14,587 nt of DNA from positions 1-14,587 of the forward strand of contig JAITDK010000284.1 in NCBI GenBank assembly GCA_031282605.1, in the 5' to 3' direction. Made by a program: the position numbers and the translations under genes. A model generated the notes under the pieces. The model was not told where the DNA came from and ran no database searches. It worked only from the letters and a program-made list of their open reading frames with translations. Within the stretch, counting starts at the first letter, position 1. Each line of letters opens with the position of its first letter. Source of the DNA: Oscillospiraceae bacterium (GTDB lineage Bacteria > Bacillota > Clostridia > Christensenellales > Aristaeellaceae). Shown piece after piece: positions 1-6,109 of the stretch.

Positions 1-738
1 TTTGAGGCGTGGAGCGTTGCCGACAAGGCCTGGTACAGCGAATTGACAAAAGACTCCCTTGGTTCCGGTATGGATGCTGTTGTCCATATTAACCCGGGCG
101 ATGGCGACGTAACACAGGAGCAAGCGAAACAAATCGCGTCGGAGGCGTTGCGGGATTCGACTGGGGAATTTCCAGGAGATTGGACAGTTTACTACGACTT
201 TTATACCACCCCGAACGCTCCGGATGGTATGACGTCTAAGTGGGTCATCTCGTTCGCTTCTGCTTCGTCTATCGAATATTATGTGGTATTGGATGGGAAA
301 ACAGGCGCTGTTATCCATGATCCCGTGCTAGGACTGCAATCCCTGGCGGAGCAGGTTGCAGAAAAGCAGGCATTGGAGGGCGACGCGGCGCGGTTGACAT
401 GTTTGGAAAAGGAACTGGGGCCGCAATACAAGTGGACATTGGAGGATCAGGCGAAATACCTGTCGGGGCACGGGCTGCCGCGCGAAGGAGACTTATCTAA
501 GAAAGCTGCAATCGACATTGCAACAGCGCAGCTGGAAACGGTTTTATCAAAAGCGGGCCTGAATGGATACAGCGCGTATGCGTCATACCTTGTGGACGCG
601 CTTAGGCCTGAGAAGCCGGAGTGGCTGGTGCTGTTCATCAAGGAATCCAGCAGTGGGTCTGTCCTCTCATCCCATTCCGTCTTGATGGACGCGGCAACGG
701 GAGATGTGCTGGAGGTTCACACAGGTTCAAATGGCTAA
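1..738 (+). CDS. PepSY-like repeat protein, 5'-truncated by the window edge
   Basis: The reading frame is open from the first base (Phe-Glu-Ala-Trp-Ser...), so the true start lies upstream; the TTG at 43 is unlikely to be the start. The visible 245 residues contain two similar units. Each has a helix introduced by an acidic GD(V/L) turn (near VTQEQAKQIASEAL and LSKKAAIDIATAQL), then beta strands that include a W-V/L-(I/V)-x-F strand (KWVISF, EWLVLF), and ends with a D-x-x-T-G-x-V-(I/L) hairpin (DGKTGAVI, DAATGDVL). This is the PepSY-type fold layout. The WTLEDQAKYLSGHGLP segment between the units is a linker type I associate with clostridial multi-PepSY proteins that are exported or membrane-anchored. 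Signal or anchor, if any, is outside the window. Role: probably extracytoplasmic binding or inhibition; exact function unknown. The next gene starts 40 bases on, probably in the same transcript. Confidence 0.7.
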   Translation, partial: FEAWSVADKAWYSELTKDSLGSGMDAVVHINPGDGDVTQEQAKQIASEALRDSTGEFPGDWTVYYDFYTTPNAPDGMTSKWVISFASASSIEYYVVLDGKTGAVIHDPVLGLQSLAEQVAEKQALEGDAARLTCLEKELGPQYKWTLEDQAKYLSGHGLPREGDLSKKAAIDIATAQLETVLSKAGLNGYSAYASYLVDALRPEKPEWLVLFIKESSSGSVLSSHSVLMDAATGDVLEVHTGSNG

Positions 739-778
739 GCGCCAATTTTCTCTCCGCGTATACAAAAGAGGTGTCGTT

Positions 779-1141
779 ATGGAAAACAAGATAAAGGAGA
801 TGTTTGTATCACTGCGTAGCATGGAAACAGAGAGAAAAGTTCTCCGCAGTCTTGAACGCGCAACTGCAGAACAGGAAACGCGGCTTGCATCGCTAGGACG
901 CCGCCTGCAGCTAGCGGAGCTCCTGCTCTCTTTAGCCAATGAGGATGAGGTTCTTGTGATAACCCGTCATCTGGTCGACGGCATCGACTGGCCGCGTATT
1001 GTTGTGGATTACAAGAACCGTTGGGGCGAGGATTTCTTAAAGACCGAACGCACGATGATCAATTATCAAAAGCGTGGTCTTCGGAAAATGGTGCGCTTCA
1101 TCTCGGAATATCCGGAATTACGGGATCGCTTGGACACATAA
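779..1141 (+). CDS. Small coiled-coil/HTH protein resembling phage-type (RinA/ArpU-like) transcriptional regulators
   Basis: 120 residues. The ATG at 779 was chosen because AGAGGTG lies about six bases upstream; an in-frame ATG at 704 would overlap the preceding gene and has no ribosome binding site. Residues 1-55 are highly charged and helical (KIKEMFVSLRSMETERKVLRSLERA), probably a coiled coil. Residues 60-110 look like a sigma-70 region 4-like HTH: an acidic first helix, DGIDWPRIVVDY as the helix entering the HTH, and TERTMINYQKRGLRKMVRFI as a recognition-type helix. This arrangement recalls the short late-gene regulators of Gram-positive phages and DUF1492-like proteins; recognition is from memory of the pattern only. 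It probably binds DNA. It follows the PepSY-like gene by 40 bases and is followed at once by an intrinsic terminator, so it ends the transcript. Confidence 0.6.
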   Translation: MENKIKEMFVSLRSMETERKVLRSLERATAEQETRLASLGRRLQLAELLLSLANEDEVLVITRHLVDGIDWPRIVVDYKNRWGEDFLKTERTMINYQKRGLRKMVRFISEYPELRDRLDT

Positions 1142-1163
1142 CAGGGGCATAAAAACCTGCCTG

Positions 1164-1194
1164 TCCGCCATGGCGCACGCTATGGCGGATTTTT
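1164..1194 (+). terminator. Intrinsic terminator after the small regulator gene
   Basis: A perfect 8-bp stem TCCGCCAT/ATGGCGGA (1164-1171 with 1182-1189) extends inward through a G-T pair and two more G-C pairs to a 4-base loop, and is followed directly by five T at 1190-1194. It lies 22 bases after the stop codon of the 779-1141 gene. Confidence 0.85.
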
Positions 1195-1264
1195 ATGAGA
1201 GTCAATACGGCGGAACTCGTTGATATAATAAACGCCCGCCGCACTCACGGTACCCACAACGACG

Positions 1265-1296
1265 CAGGGGATCGGCGCAAGTACGCTGACCCCCTG
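1265..1296 (-). other. Strong hairpin downstream of the paralog array
   Basis: CAGGGG (1265-1270) pairs with CCCCTG (1291-1296). After one A/C mismatch the stem continues TCGGCG with CGCTGA (one G-T), giving 12 pairs over 13 positions and a six-base CAAGTA loop. It begins 40 bases past the stop codon of the last paralog on the minus strand. No T-run follows on either strand, so it may be a 3' mRNA-stabilising structure or a factor-dependent end, not a classical terminator. Confidence 0.45.
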
Positions 1297-1335
1297 ATGC
1301 ATGTATGTAACGCTGATTCGCCGTCGAAGCGATCG

Positions 1336-1728
1336 TTATGGGCTAGGTATGGTGGGGGCGTTGCATGCGTCGGGGATCTGCATGGTGAATCCGCCTGTGT
1401 AGCCTGGATGCGCGCTCAATACCATGAGCATCTTGCGCATGAACATGCATTCCAGATCGTTGACGGCCCTGATCATGTCGTTGATCGAGTCGTCGATGTG
1501 CAGCACGTCTCCAGGGCCAAGTACGGTCATGCCCGTGCAATCGGTATACAGCGGTCCAGACCAGTCGGCGAACAGCTGCATCTTCTCGCCCTCGGCGTTG
1601 AGGACGTGGGCGACAGCCATTTCTTGCGCGGCTATGGAAAGCAGGACTTCGTTCATAGCTAGGCTGCTGTCAAGCGGCTTATCCCCGTTTATGACGTTAT
1701 CCGGCAGGTATACATTTGGCATTGACAT
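1336..1728 (-). CDS. Met-Ser-Met-Pro family small helical protein, paralog 1
   Basis: 130 residues, cytoplasmic-type, with no signal peptide or membrane segment. The start is supported by AAGGAGG eight bases before the ATG. Layout: a short N-terminal strand MSMPNVYLPD; helix 1 at about 22-53, containing LLSIAAQEMAVAHVLNAEGE and ending KMQLF; a loop; helix 2 at about 76-105 (DDSINDMIRAVNDLECMF..); then a Gly/Pro-rich tail. The SIA-x-x-E-x-A-x-AHxxNAEGEKxQ core recalls a short helical domain found in many Bacillota as small stand-alone proteins and at the ends of collagen-like surface proteins; this is from memory and untested. It is the last of four tandem paralogs, 119 bases after paralog 2. 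The intergenic space holds a TTGGGC/GCCCAA hairpin (1773-1798). Function unknown. Confidence 0.7.
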   Translation of the reverse strand: MSMPNVYLPDNVINGDKPLDSSLAMNEVLLSIAAQEMAVAHVLNAEGEKMQLFADWSGPLYTDCTGMTVLGPGDVLHIDDSINDMIRAVNDLECMFMRKMLMVLSAHPGYTGGFTMQIPDACNAPTIPSP

Positions 1729-1847
1729 AAGGGCTTCCTCCTTCTAGTTTAGCGGCTCCCCCCTCGCGCAGGTTGGGCATGGCTGGATAATCGCCCAATC
1801 ATGATGCGCACACGGTGGTTTTCAGCCGGATTACAGGGCTAAATTAC

Positions 1848-2246
1848 CTATGGTACCTCTGGTACCTCTGCCGTCGTGCCGCAGTCATCATCCGGCCATT
1901 GCGGGCAGTTTACGGTTTCCGTGCTATTTTCATTCTCGCAAGCCGCCGACATGGTAAGCATCAGCTTTTTGCTTAGCGTGCATTCATAGTCTTCAACGCT
2001 GATCAGCAGTGTGCGAATAGAATCCGACATATGGTCGTAGTCTTCCATCGTGATCTCACACAACATCGGATTCGCGGGATCAGAGAACATCTGGATTTCC
2101 TCACCCTTGGCGTTGATAATATGCGCTAACGCGTATTCCTGCATAGCCACTGACAGCATGATGTTTGCCAGTACCGTTTCGACCGTGGTACCGTCGGCGC
2201 CTATCTCTAGTTGAGCGTCCGGCACATATAGCGTAGGCATTGACAT
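1848..2246 (-). CDS. Met-Ser-Met-Pro family small helical protein, paralog 2
   Basis: 132 residues. GGGAGGG lies eight bases before the ATG. It has the same plan as paralog 1 and is its closest relative by eye: MSMPTLYVPD, helix 1 at 22-54 (VLANIMLSVAMQEYALAHII then NAKGEEIQMF), and helix 2 at 68-101 (acidic MEDYDHMSDSIRTLL, then VEDYECTLSKKLMLTMSAA). The tail (102-132) differs. It is acidic, has three cysteines, and ends in EVPEVP, encoded by a tandem 9-base repeat GGTACCTCT (plus strand, 1852-1869). The paralog is separated from the upstream copy by 183 bases that contain a candidate sporulation-type promoter at 2382-2408. Function unknown; a structural spore or envelope protein is a guess from the promoter and the family pattern. 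Confidence 0.7.
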   Translation of the reverse strand: MSMPTLYVPDAQLEIGADGTTVETVLANIMLSVAMQEYALAHIINAKGEEIQMFSDPANPMLCEITMEDYDHMSDSIRTLLISVEDYECTLSKKLMLTMSAACENENSTETVNCPQWPDDDCGTTAEVPEVP

Positions 2247-2381
2247 AAGCGATACCCTCCCAATGCAAAGATTGCGGCGTTTTCGAGGGTGCCTACGATT
2301 TCCGCACAGCTACGCCGCGCGCCGCCGTGACAGCGCTCAGTATTTCACCGAGCCGTCGCCAATATCGAACACCCTTTGCAA

Positions 2382-2408
2382 CATCCTATGCACTGAAATA
2401 TGGGTTGT
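2382..2408 (-). promoter_or_regulatory. Candidate SigE/SigK-like promoter for paralog 2
   Basis: Read on the minus strand: AC, then exactly 16 bases, then CATAGGATG. The Bacillus SigK consensus as I know it is AC-N16-CATAnnnTA; this site differs at the last base. The same AC-16-CATAnGATG arrangement precedes paralog 4. Predicted start of transcription is near 2375, leaving a leader of roughly 130 bases. Confidence 0.35.
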
Positions 2409-2429
2409 GTCGCCTATGCTTGGACTAAA

Positions 2430-2792
2430 TTATTCAGTTGGTGACAGTTGTTTGCCATACAACTCGCCTTCAATGCATTTTATCAGCCAAAACATGCACG
2501 ATTGTGCACAGGCCATTTCCCCCAGCGCGCTAATCATGTCTCCAGCCGCGTCGACAAGCTCCAGCCCCTCGCCAAATGTAGGAGGCCAGTCGCCGGCGCC
2601 AGGGTTGTGCGCCGGCCCGGTCGGACCGGATGAAGCCAGCAGCAGCTTATCACGTTCCGCGGCAAGCAGGCCGTTGAGCGACGCCTCCCGGTCGAGCAGC
2701 AGATAGGATAATTGTATGAACGACGGATTGAGCGTCAGTTCGTCGACGCCTGAGAGCACGCCTGTGGGCAGCGTGACGTGGGGCATTGACAT
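2430..2792 (-). CDS. Met-Ser-Met-Pro family small helical protein, paralog 3 (divergent)
   Basis: 120 residues. AAGGAGG lies eight bases before the ATG. It keeps the MSMPHVTLP start, helix 1 at about 24-53 (SFIQLSYLLLDREASLNGLL followed by AAERDKLLL) and helix 2 at about 76-112 (ELVDAAGDMISALGEMACAQ then SCMFWLIKCIEGEL). The usual NAEGEK is replaced by AAERDK, as in paralog 4 (EAERNK), so copies 3 and 4 form one subgroup and 1 and 2 another. The loop is Gly/Pro-rich (GPTGPAHNPGAGDWPP), and the tail after helix 2 is almost absent. It starts 79 bases after paralog 4, beyond that gene's terminator. No clear copy of the CATAnGATG motif precedes it (only a partial CATAGTCAC). Function unknown. Confidence 0.65.
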   Translation of the reverse strand: MSMPHVTLPTGVLSGVDELTLNPSFIQLSYLLLDREASLNGLLAAERDKLLLASSGPTGPAHNPGAGDWPPTFGEGLELVDAAGDMISALGEMACAQSCMFWLIKCIEGELYGKQLSPTE

Positions 2793-2857
2793 ATTGGCAG
2801 CCTCCTTGTGTGACTATGGATCCCATCTGCCGCTGCGGCGACAAAGGGTGTTCCCGG

Positions 2858-2888
2858 ATAAAAAACGTCCGCTAACTATCGCACGGAC
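2858..2888 (-). terminator. Intrinsic terminator overlapping the stop codon of paralog 4
   Basis: On the minus strand GTCCGT and GCGGAC (5 bp plus a T-G pair, loop of 10) are followed by G and a run of six T (plus-strand A at 2860-2865). The stem includes the last codons and the TAG at 2872-2874. It would separate paralog 4 from paralog 3. Confidence 0.6.
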
Positions 2889-3309
2889 ACAAGCCCCCCG
2901 CCGGCTCGCAGCACGGACAGGGAGCGTCCATATCCGGCATGTGATCGCACGGACATTCGGACGGTGCGCACTCTTGCGCCTCGCAAACTATACCATGCCC
3001 CAGATACGCGCTCGTCGCAATCAGATATTTTGTTATAAGCATCCGGTGGAATACATTCAGCTGCGCAACCAACCGCGCAGCGCTGCGATCAATCGCGGCC
3101 AGATCATTTATCGTCAACCCAGGCGACAACCCCTCATGCGTATTCTGAACCAGCGGCGCGCTTGGATCCCCAACCAAGGAAAGCTTGTTGCGCTCGGCTT
3201 CCAACAGGTTCGTCACGGCGGTATCCTCCATCGCTACCGACAGACTTATATTCGCCAGGGCTTGTTTGAGATCATTGTGACCCTTTATATATAAACGTGG
3301 CATCGACAT
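2872..3309 (-). CDS. Met-Ser-Met-Pro family small helical protein with cysteine-rich tail, paralog 4
   Basis: 145 residues. GGAGGT lies about nine bases before the ATG. It has the family plan: MSMPRLYI, helix 1 at about 14-46 (ALANISLSVAMEDTAVTNLL then EAERNKLSLV), a loop, and helix 2 at about 67-101. The last 37 residues are unlike the other copies: nine cysteines at 109, 114, 119, 121, 131, 133, 134, 141 and 143, interleaved with Pro, Asp and Glu, in a protein with no other cysteine. Such a tail could bind metal or form cross-links between subunits, as is seen in some spore-coat proteins; this is inference. It is the first copy in transcription order and diverges from the ECF sigma gene across 263 bases. 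It has its own candidate promoter (3334-3360) and terminator (2858-2888). Confidence 0.7.
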   Translation of the reverse strand: MSMPRLYIKGHNDLKQALANISLSVAMEDTAVTNLLEAERNKLSLVGDPSAPLVQNTHEGLSPGLTINDLAAIDRSAARLVAQLNVFHRMLITKYLIATSAYLGHGIVCEAQECAPSECPCDHMPDMDAPCPCCEPAGGLCPCDS

Positions 3310-3333
3310 CTATTGAATACCTCCACTCTCTGC

Positions 3334-3360
3334 CATCATATGCGTGTATGTCTCATCCGT
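3334..3360 (-). promoter_or_regulatory. Candidate SigE/SigK-like promoter for paralog 4
   Basis: Read on the minus strand: AC, exactly 16 bases, then CATATGATG, the same arrangement as at 2382-2408. Transcription would start near 3327, just before the GGAGGT at 3319-3324, giving a very short leader of about 18 bases. Confidence 0.4.
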
Positions 3361-3506
3361 GCGTATCACAATCTCAGTCATAATTTAACAACGCGGGAAG
3401 AAGCGGCTTTCCAGTTTCGTCGTTTACATGTCAGGGAATACTGGCTTTAACATTGGTTGTTGATTCATATGGACTTCAGGATGTGGTTCAACAACAATTT
3501 TTACTG

Positions 3507-3512
3507 TATAAT
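3507..3512 (+). promoter_or_regulatory. TATAAT -10 box before the ECF sigma gene
   Basis: A perfect TATAAT in an AT-rich stretch, with no good -35 hexamer at 16-18 bases. If used, transcription starts near 3519. That excludes an in-frame TTG at 3453 as the start of the sigma gene and supports the ATG at 3573. Confidence 0.4.
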
Positions 3513-3572
3513 GCAGGTTTTACCGGTAACGGTTCGTTATTATATTTAGAAGACGGGCGGTGTTGCAACGCC

Positions 3573-4079
3573 ATGGCCGGTACGTCGGGAGCGGAATCCA
3601 ACGAGTTATTCGAACGGTTGTACAGCCAGTACGCTGACGATGTGCTGCGCGTATCTTACTTCTACCTGGGCGACCGTCAAAAGGCCGAGGACGTGTGCCA
3701 GGATGTGTTCGTGCGCCTGCTCACGCGCACGCCGGACATCCAACCGGGACACGAAAAGGCTTGGCTGCTCAAGGTAGCGCTGAATCGGTGCCGCGACCTG
3801 TGGCGCGCCGCCTGGGTGAAGCGCGTGGTTCTAGGCTCTCCGTTCGACTGCATTCCCGCGCCGGACGACATCGAGTTCCGAACGGAGAAGACAGACCTGA
3901 TGGAGGCCGTGAGTCGGTTGCCCGTCGCGTTTAAAGAGGTTATCCTGTTGCACTATTATCAGGGATTCGGTATCTCGGAGATCGCGATGATGCTCGATCT
4001 GCCCGAGGGAACCATATCCAGCCGCCTTTCGCGCGCGCGAAAGAAGTTGGAAGTAATGCTGAAAGGGAGCGGAACGTAA
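3573..4079 (+). CDS. ECF-subfamily RNA polymerase sigma factor
   Basis: 168 residues, normal for this family. Sigma region 2 covers about 10-80: FERLYSQYADDVLRVSYFYL, then GDRQKAEDVCQDVFVRLL (the region 2.2/2.3 core-binding and -10 reading segment), then KAWLLKVALNRCRDLWR. Region 4 covers about 110-160: LPVAFKEVILLHYYQGFGIS then EIAMMLDLPEGTISSRLSRA, the HTH that reads the -35 element. The linker is short and there is no region 1 or 3, as expected for ECF factors. The start at 3573 fits the domain edge, but its ribosome binding site (GGGCGGTG) is weak and rather far. The next gene, 53 bases on, encodes a membrane-anchored protein of the anti-sigma type, so this factor is probably held at the membrane until a signal releases it. 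Its regulon is not visible here. Confidence 0.9.
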   Translation: MAGTSGAESNELFERLYSQYADDVLRVSYFYLGDRQKAEDVCQDVFVRLLTRTPDIQPGHEKAWLLKVALNRCRDLWRAAWVKRVVLGSPFDCIPAPDDIEFRTEKTDLMEAVSRLPVAFKEVILLHYYQGFGISEIAMMLDLPEGTISSRLSRARKKLEVMLKGSGT

Positions 4080-4132
4080 GGCTTGCCCCGACGCACGCCT
4101 CGTGTACGCCCACCACAAGGAGGTGACGCCCG

Positions 4133-5215
4133 ATGACGAACCAGCAAGGTCACAGGCGAATTCCCATAAATGAGTTGCGGTCTGTGGCCGACGAGATGCT
4201 CAGCGGACTTACGGCGGGTCAGCGCATACGGTCGCGGGCGCTGTTCAACGCGTCATTGATGGACAGAATGCCAGAATCGGCGGAGCAGATGCTCGACTCC
4301 GTACACGCCGACGGCGCGCTGCGGCACCGTATTCTCACCCACGCGAACCGTTTCGGGCGCAGGATATCGCTGCCTGAGAGGCTGCCGCCTCCGCGCGTGA
4401 CCGTAATGCGTCGGCTTACACCCGCGCTGGGTGCGGCGCTGGCGTTGGTGGTGATGTTCGGCCTGGGGCTGCGCTTCTTCGGTTCAGAGCAGTTTGAGCC
4501 ACGGACGCCTATCGCCTCTACGGACGAAGGTATACCAATGACCCAATCCTTCCGCGCTGGGGATCTAATGACCGGCGCGCTGAAGCTGGGCAGTGGTGTG
4601 CCCCAATACCGTACGCTGTTCGCTGAAGCACCCGGCAACGAACCGGCGCTGGTCAGCGTGAACGGTCGGTATTATCAGATGCTCACGGCGCCGTTGTCGC
4701 TGCCCTCCGATATGCTGGGTACGAAACATGGCGACGTGCAGCCGCTGACGTCGGATATATCGCTGGCGGATCGGATAGGCGTGCTTTCGAATGTTGTGCC
4801 CGAGGGCGAATCGGTCTATGCTGTACAGGATTATTCTACCCGCACGATGATCGCGGCGAGGGTCGACGGAACGACACGGGTGTTTCAGCGGGTCGGATAC
4901 GCCGCCAAATCCCTGGTCGGCGACGAAAATTTCGGCGACACGCTGTCCATCGAGGGCAAGGTTCGTGCGCTGGAATTGTCAGGCGTGGGCATCGTGACCG
5001 ATGACGCTAAGGCCAACGCCCTGATATCCACCCTGCTGAAAGACGCGCGCGCCTGGTCCGGCGAGGCGATCCCGTCGGGCGAGCAGGCGCTGACGATATA
5101 CCTGACGAACGGCTTGACCCTTCAGCTGAACGTCTCCGGCGATGTGGTTCAGGCGTGCGGCGCTTGGTCATGCCCGCAGTTCTTCGAGGGATTCAGAACT
5201 TCGGTAAGCGAGTAA
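4133..5215 (+). CDS. Single-pass membrane protein, probable anti-sigma factor
   Basis: 360 residues; AAGGAGGTGA lies seven bases before the ATG. Residues 1-92 are cytoplasmic and helical, rich in Arg and Glu, including SVADEMLSGLTAGQRIRSRA. One hydrophobic helix at about 95-116 (PALGAALALVVMFGLGLRFF) has a flanking RR that predicts an inside N-terminus. Residues 117-360 would be outside the cell and are rich in beta strands. The assignment rests on this topology and on its place directly after the ECF sigma gene. I see no zinc-binding HxxxCxxC motif, so it is not a ZAS-type anti-sigma factor. The outer domain, which would sense the signal, is not recognised; it has two cysteines near the end (ACGAWSC) that could form a disulfide. 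It is followed after six bases by the ATPase gene, which suggests translational coupling. Confidence 0.7.
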   Translation: MTNQQGHRRIPINELRSVADEMLSGLTAGQRIRSRALFNASLMDRMPESAEQMLDSVHADGALRHRILTHANRFGRRISLPERLPPPRVTVMRRLTPALGAALALVVMFGLGLRFFGSEQFEPRTPIASTDEGIPMTQSFRAGDLMTGALKLGSGVPQYRTLFAEAPGNEPALVSVNGRYYQMLTAPLSLPSDMLGTKHGDVQPLTSDISLADRIGVLSNVVPEGESVYAVQDYSTRTMIAARVDGTTRVFQRVGYAAKSLVGDENFGDTLSIEGKVRALELSGVGIVTDDAKANALISTLLKDARAWSGEAIPSGEQALTIYLTNGLTLQLNVSGDVVQACGAWSCPQFFEGFRTSVSE

Positions 5216-5221
5216 CGCAGG

Positions 5222-6109
5222 ATGAGCGGAATGTTAGTTGCGGTCGATTCAGCTGATACCCATTTGGCCAAGACCCATTTAGTCGAAGCTAAGGATCTTC
5301 AATACGCGTACGCCGGCACGGGCGAATCCGCCCTGCGCGGCGTTACGCTGTCCGTGCGCGAAGGTACGTTCGTCGCGATACTGGGTCGCAACGGCTCGGG
5401 TAAGTCCACGTTCGCGAAACAACTTAACGTACTGATTACCCCAACCGGCGGTTCCGTGCGCGTGATGTGCATGGATACGCGCGAGCCGGAGAACACCATA
5501 GCCATACGGCAGGCGGTCGGACTGGTGTTCCAGAACCCCGACAACCAGATCGTCGCGACGGTGGTCGAGGAAGACGTGGCCTTCGGTCCGGAAAATCTAG
5601 GCGTGCCGCCGCCGGAGATACGCGACCGCGTTGACCGCGCGCTGGACGCCGTCGCGATGCGTGAACACGCGAAAAAAGCTCCGCATACGCTGTCCGGCGG
5701 ACAGAAGCAGCGTGTGGCGATTGCGGGCGCGCTGGCTATGCGCCCGAAGCTGCTCGCGCTCGACGAAGCCACCGCGATGCTCGATCCCGACGGACGCCGC
5801 GAGGTAATGAACACCGTACGCGATTTGATTCGCAATCATGGCATGACGGTGGTCTGGATCACCCACACGATGGAGGAAGCTATCGCGGCGGACGAGGTGA
5901 TCGTCATCTCAAACGGCGAGGCTGTCTTAAGAGGTACTCCGCGCGAGGTATTCTCCGAGACGCGGCGTCTTGAGGAGCTTGGCCTTGCCGCGCCTCAAGC
6001 GACACAAGTGTCCTCGCTGCTGCGGGATCGCGGTGTACCTGTACCTCCCGGCGTACTGACGGTAGAGGAACTGGCCGACGCGGTTTGCGCCATTGCCGCT
6101 TGTGCTTGA
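5222..6109 (+). CDS. ecfA: Energy-coupling-factor transporter ATP-binding protein (EcfA/CbiO type)
   Basis: 295 residues. ATPase motifs are all intact: Walker A GRNGSGKST at 55-63, Q-loop FQNPDNQI with Gln104, signature LSGGQKQR at 157-164, Walker B LLALDEAT with catalytic Glu182, and the switch His215 in WITHTMEEA. FQNPDNQIVATVVEEDVAFG is diagnostic of ECF vitamin/metal transporters, closest to the EcfA1 subunit. Such ATPases work as a pair (EcfA1-EcfA2) on EcfT and a substrate-binding S protein. None of these partners is in the window: the gene sits alone behind the sigma/anti-sigma pair and is met tail to tail by a glycosyltransferase gene. A second ATG at 5231 has a better-placed AGGA and may be the true start. 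The last 206 bases are antisense to the facing reading frame. Confidence 0.9.
   Translation: MSGMLVAVDSADTHLAKTHLVEAKDLQYAYAGTGESALRGVTLSVREGTFVAILGRNGSGKSTFAKQLNVLITPTGGSVRVMCMDTREPENTIAIRQAVGLVFQNPDNQIVATVVEEDVAFGPENLGVPPPEIRDRVDRALDAVAMREHAKKAPHTLSGGQKQRVAIAGALAMRPKLLALDEATAMLDPDGRREVMNTVRDLIRNHGMTVVWITHTMEEAIAADEVIVISNGEAVLRGTPREVFSETRRLEELGLAAPQATQVSSLLRDRGVPVPPGVLTVEELADAVCAIAACA

Noticed and set aside
1221..1232. TATAAT at 1224-1229 as a plus-strand promoter
   Set aside because: No -35 element at the right distance and nothing but antisense to paralog 1 downstream.
1195..1747. Open plus-strand frames opposite paralog 1
   Set aside because: They are antisense shadows: the minus strand has the ribosome binding site, the family start and a protein similar to three neighbours.
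3453..3572. 40-residue upstream extension of the ECF sigma factor from a TTG start
   Set aside because: It has no family resemblance and a perfect TATAAT lies inside it, so it is more likely promoter DNA.
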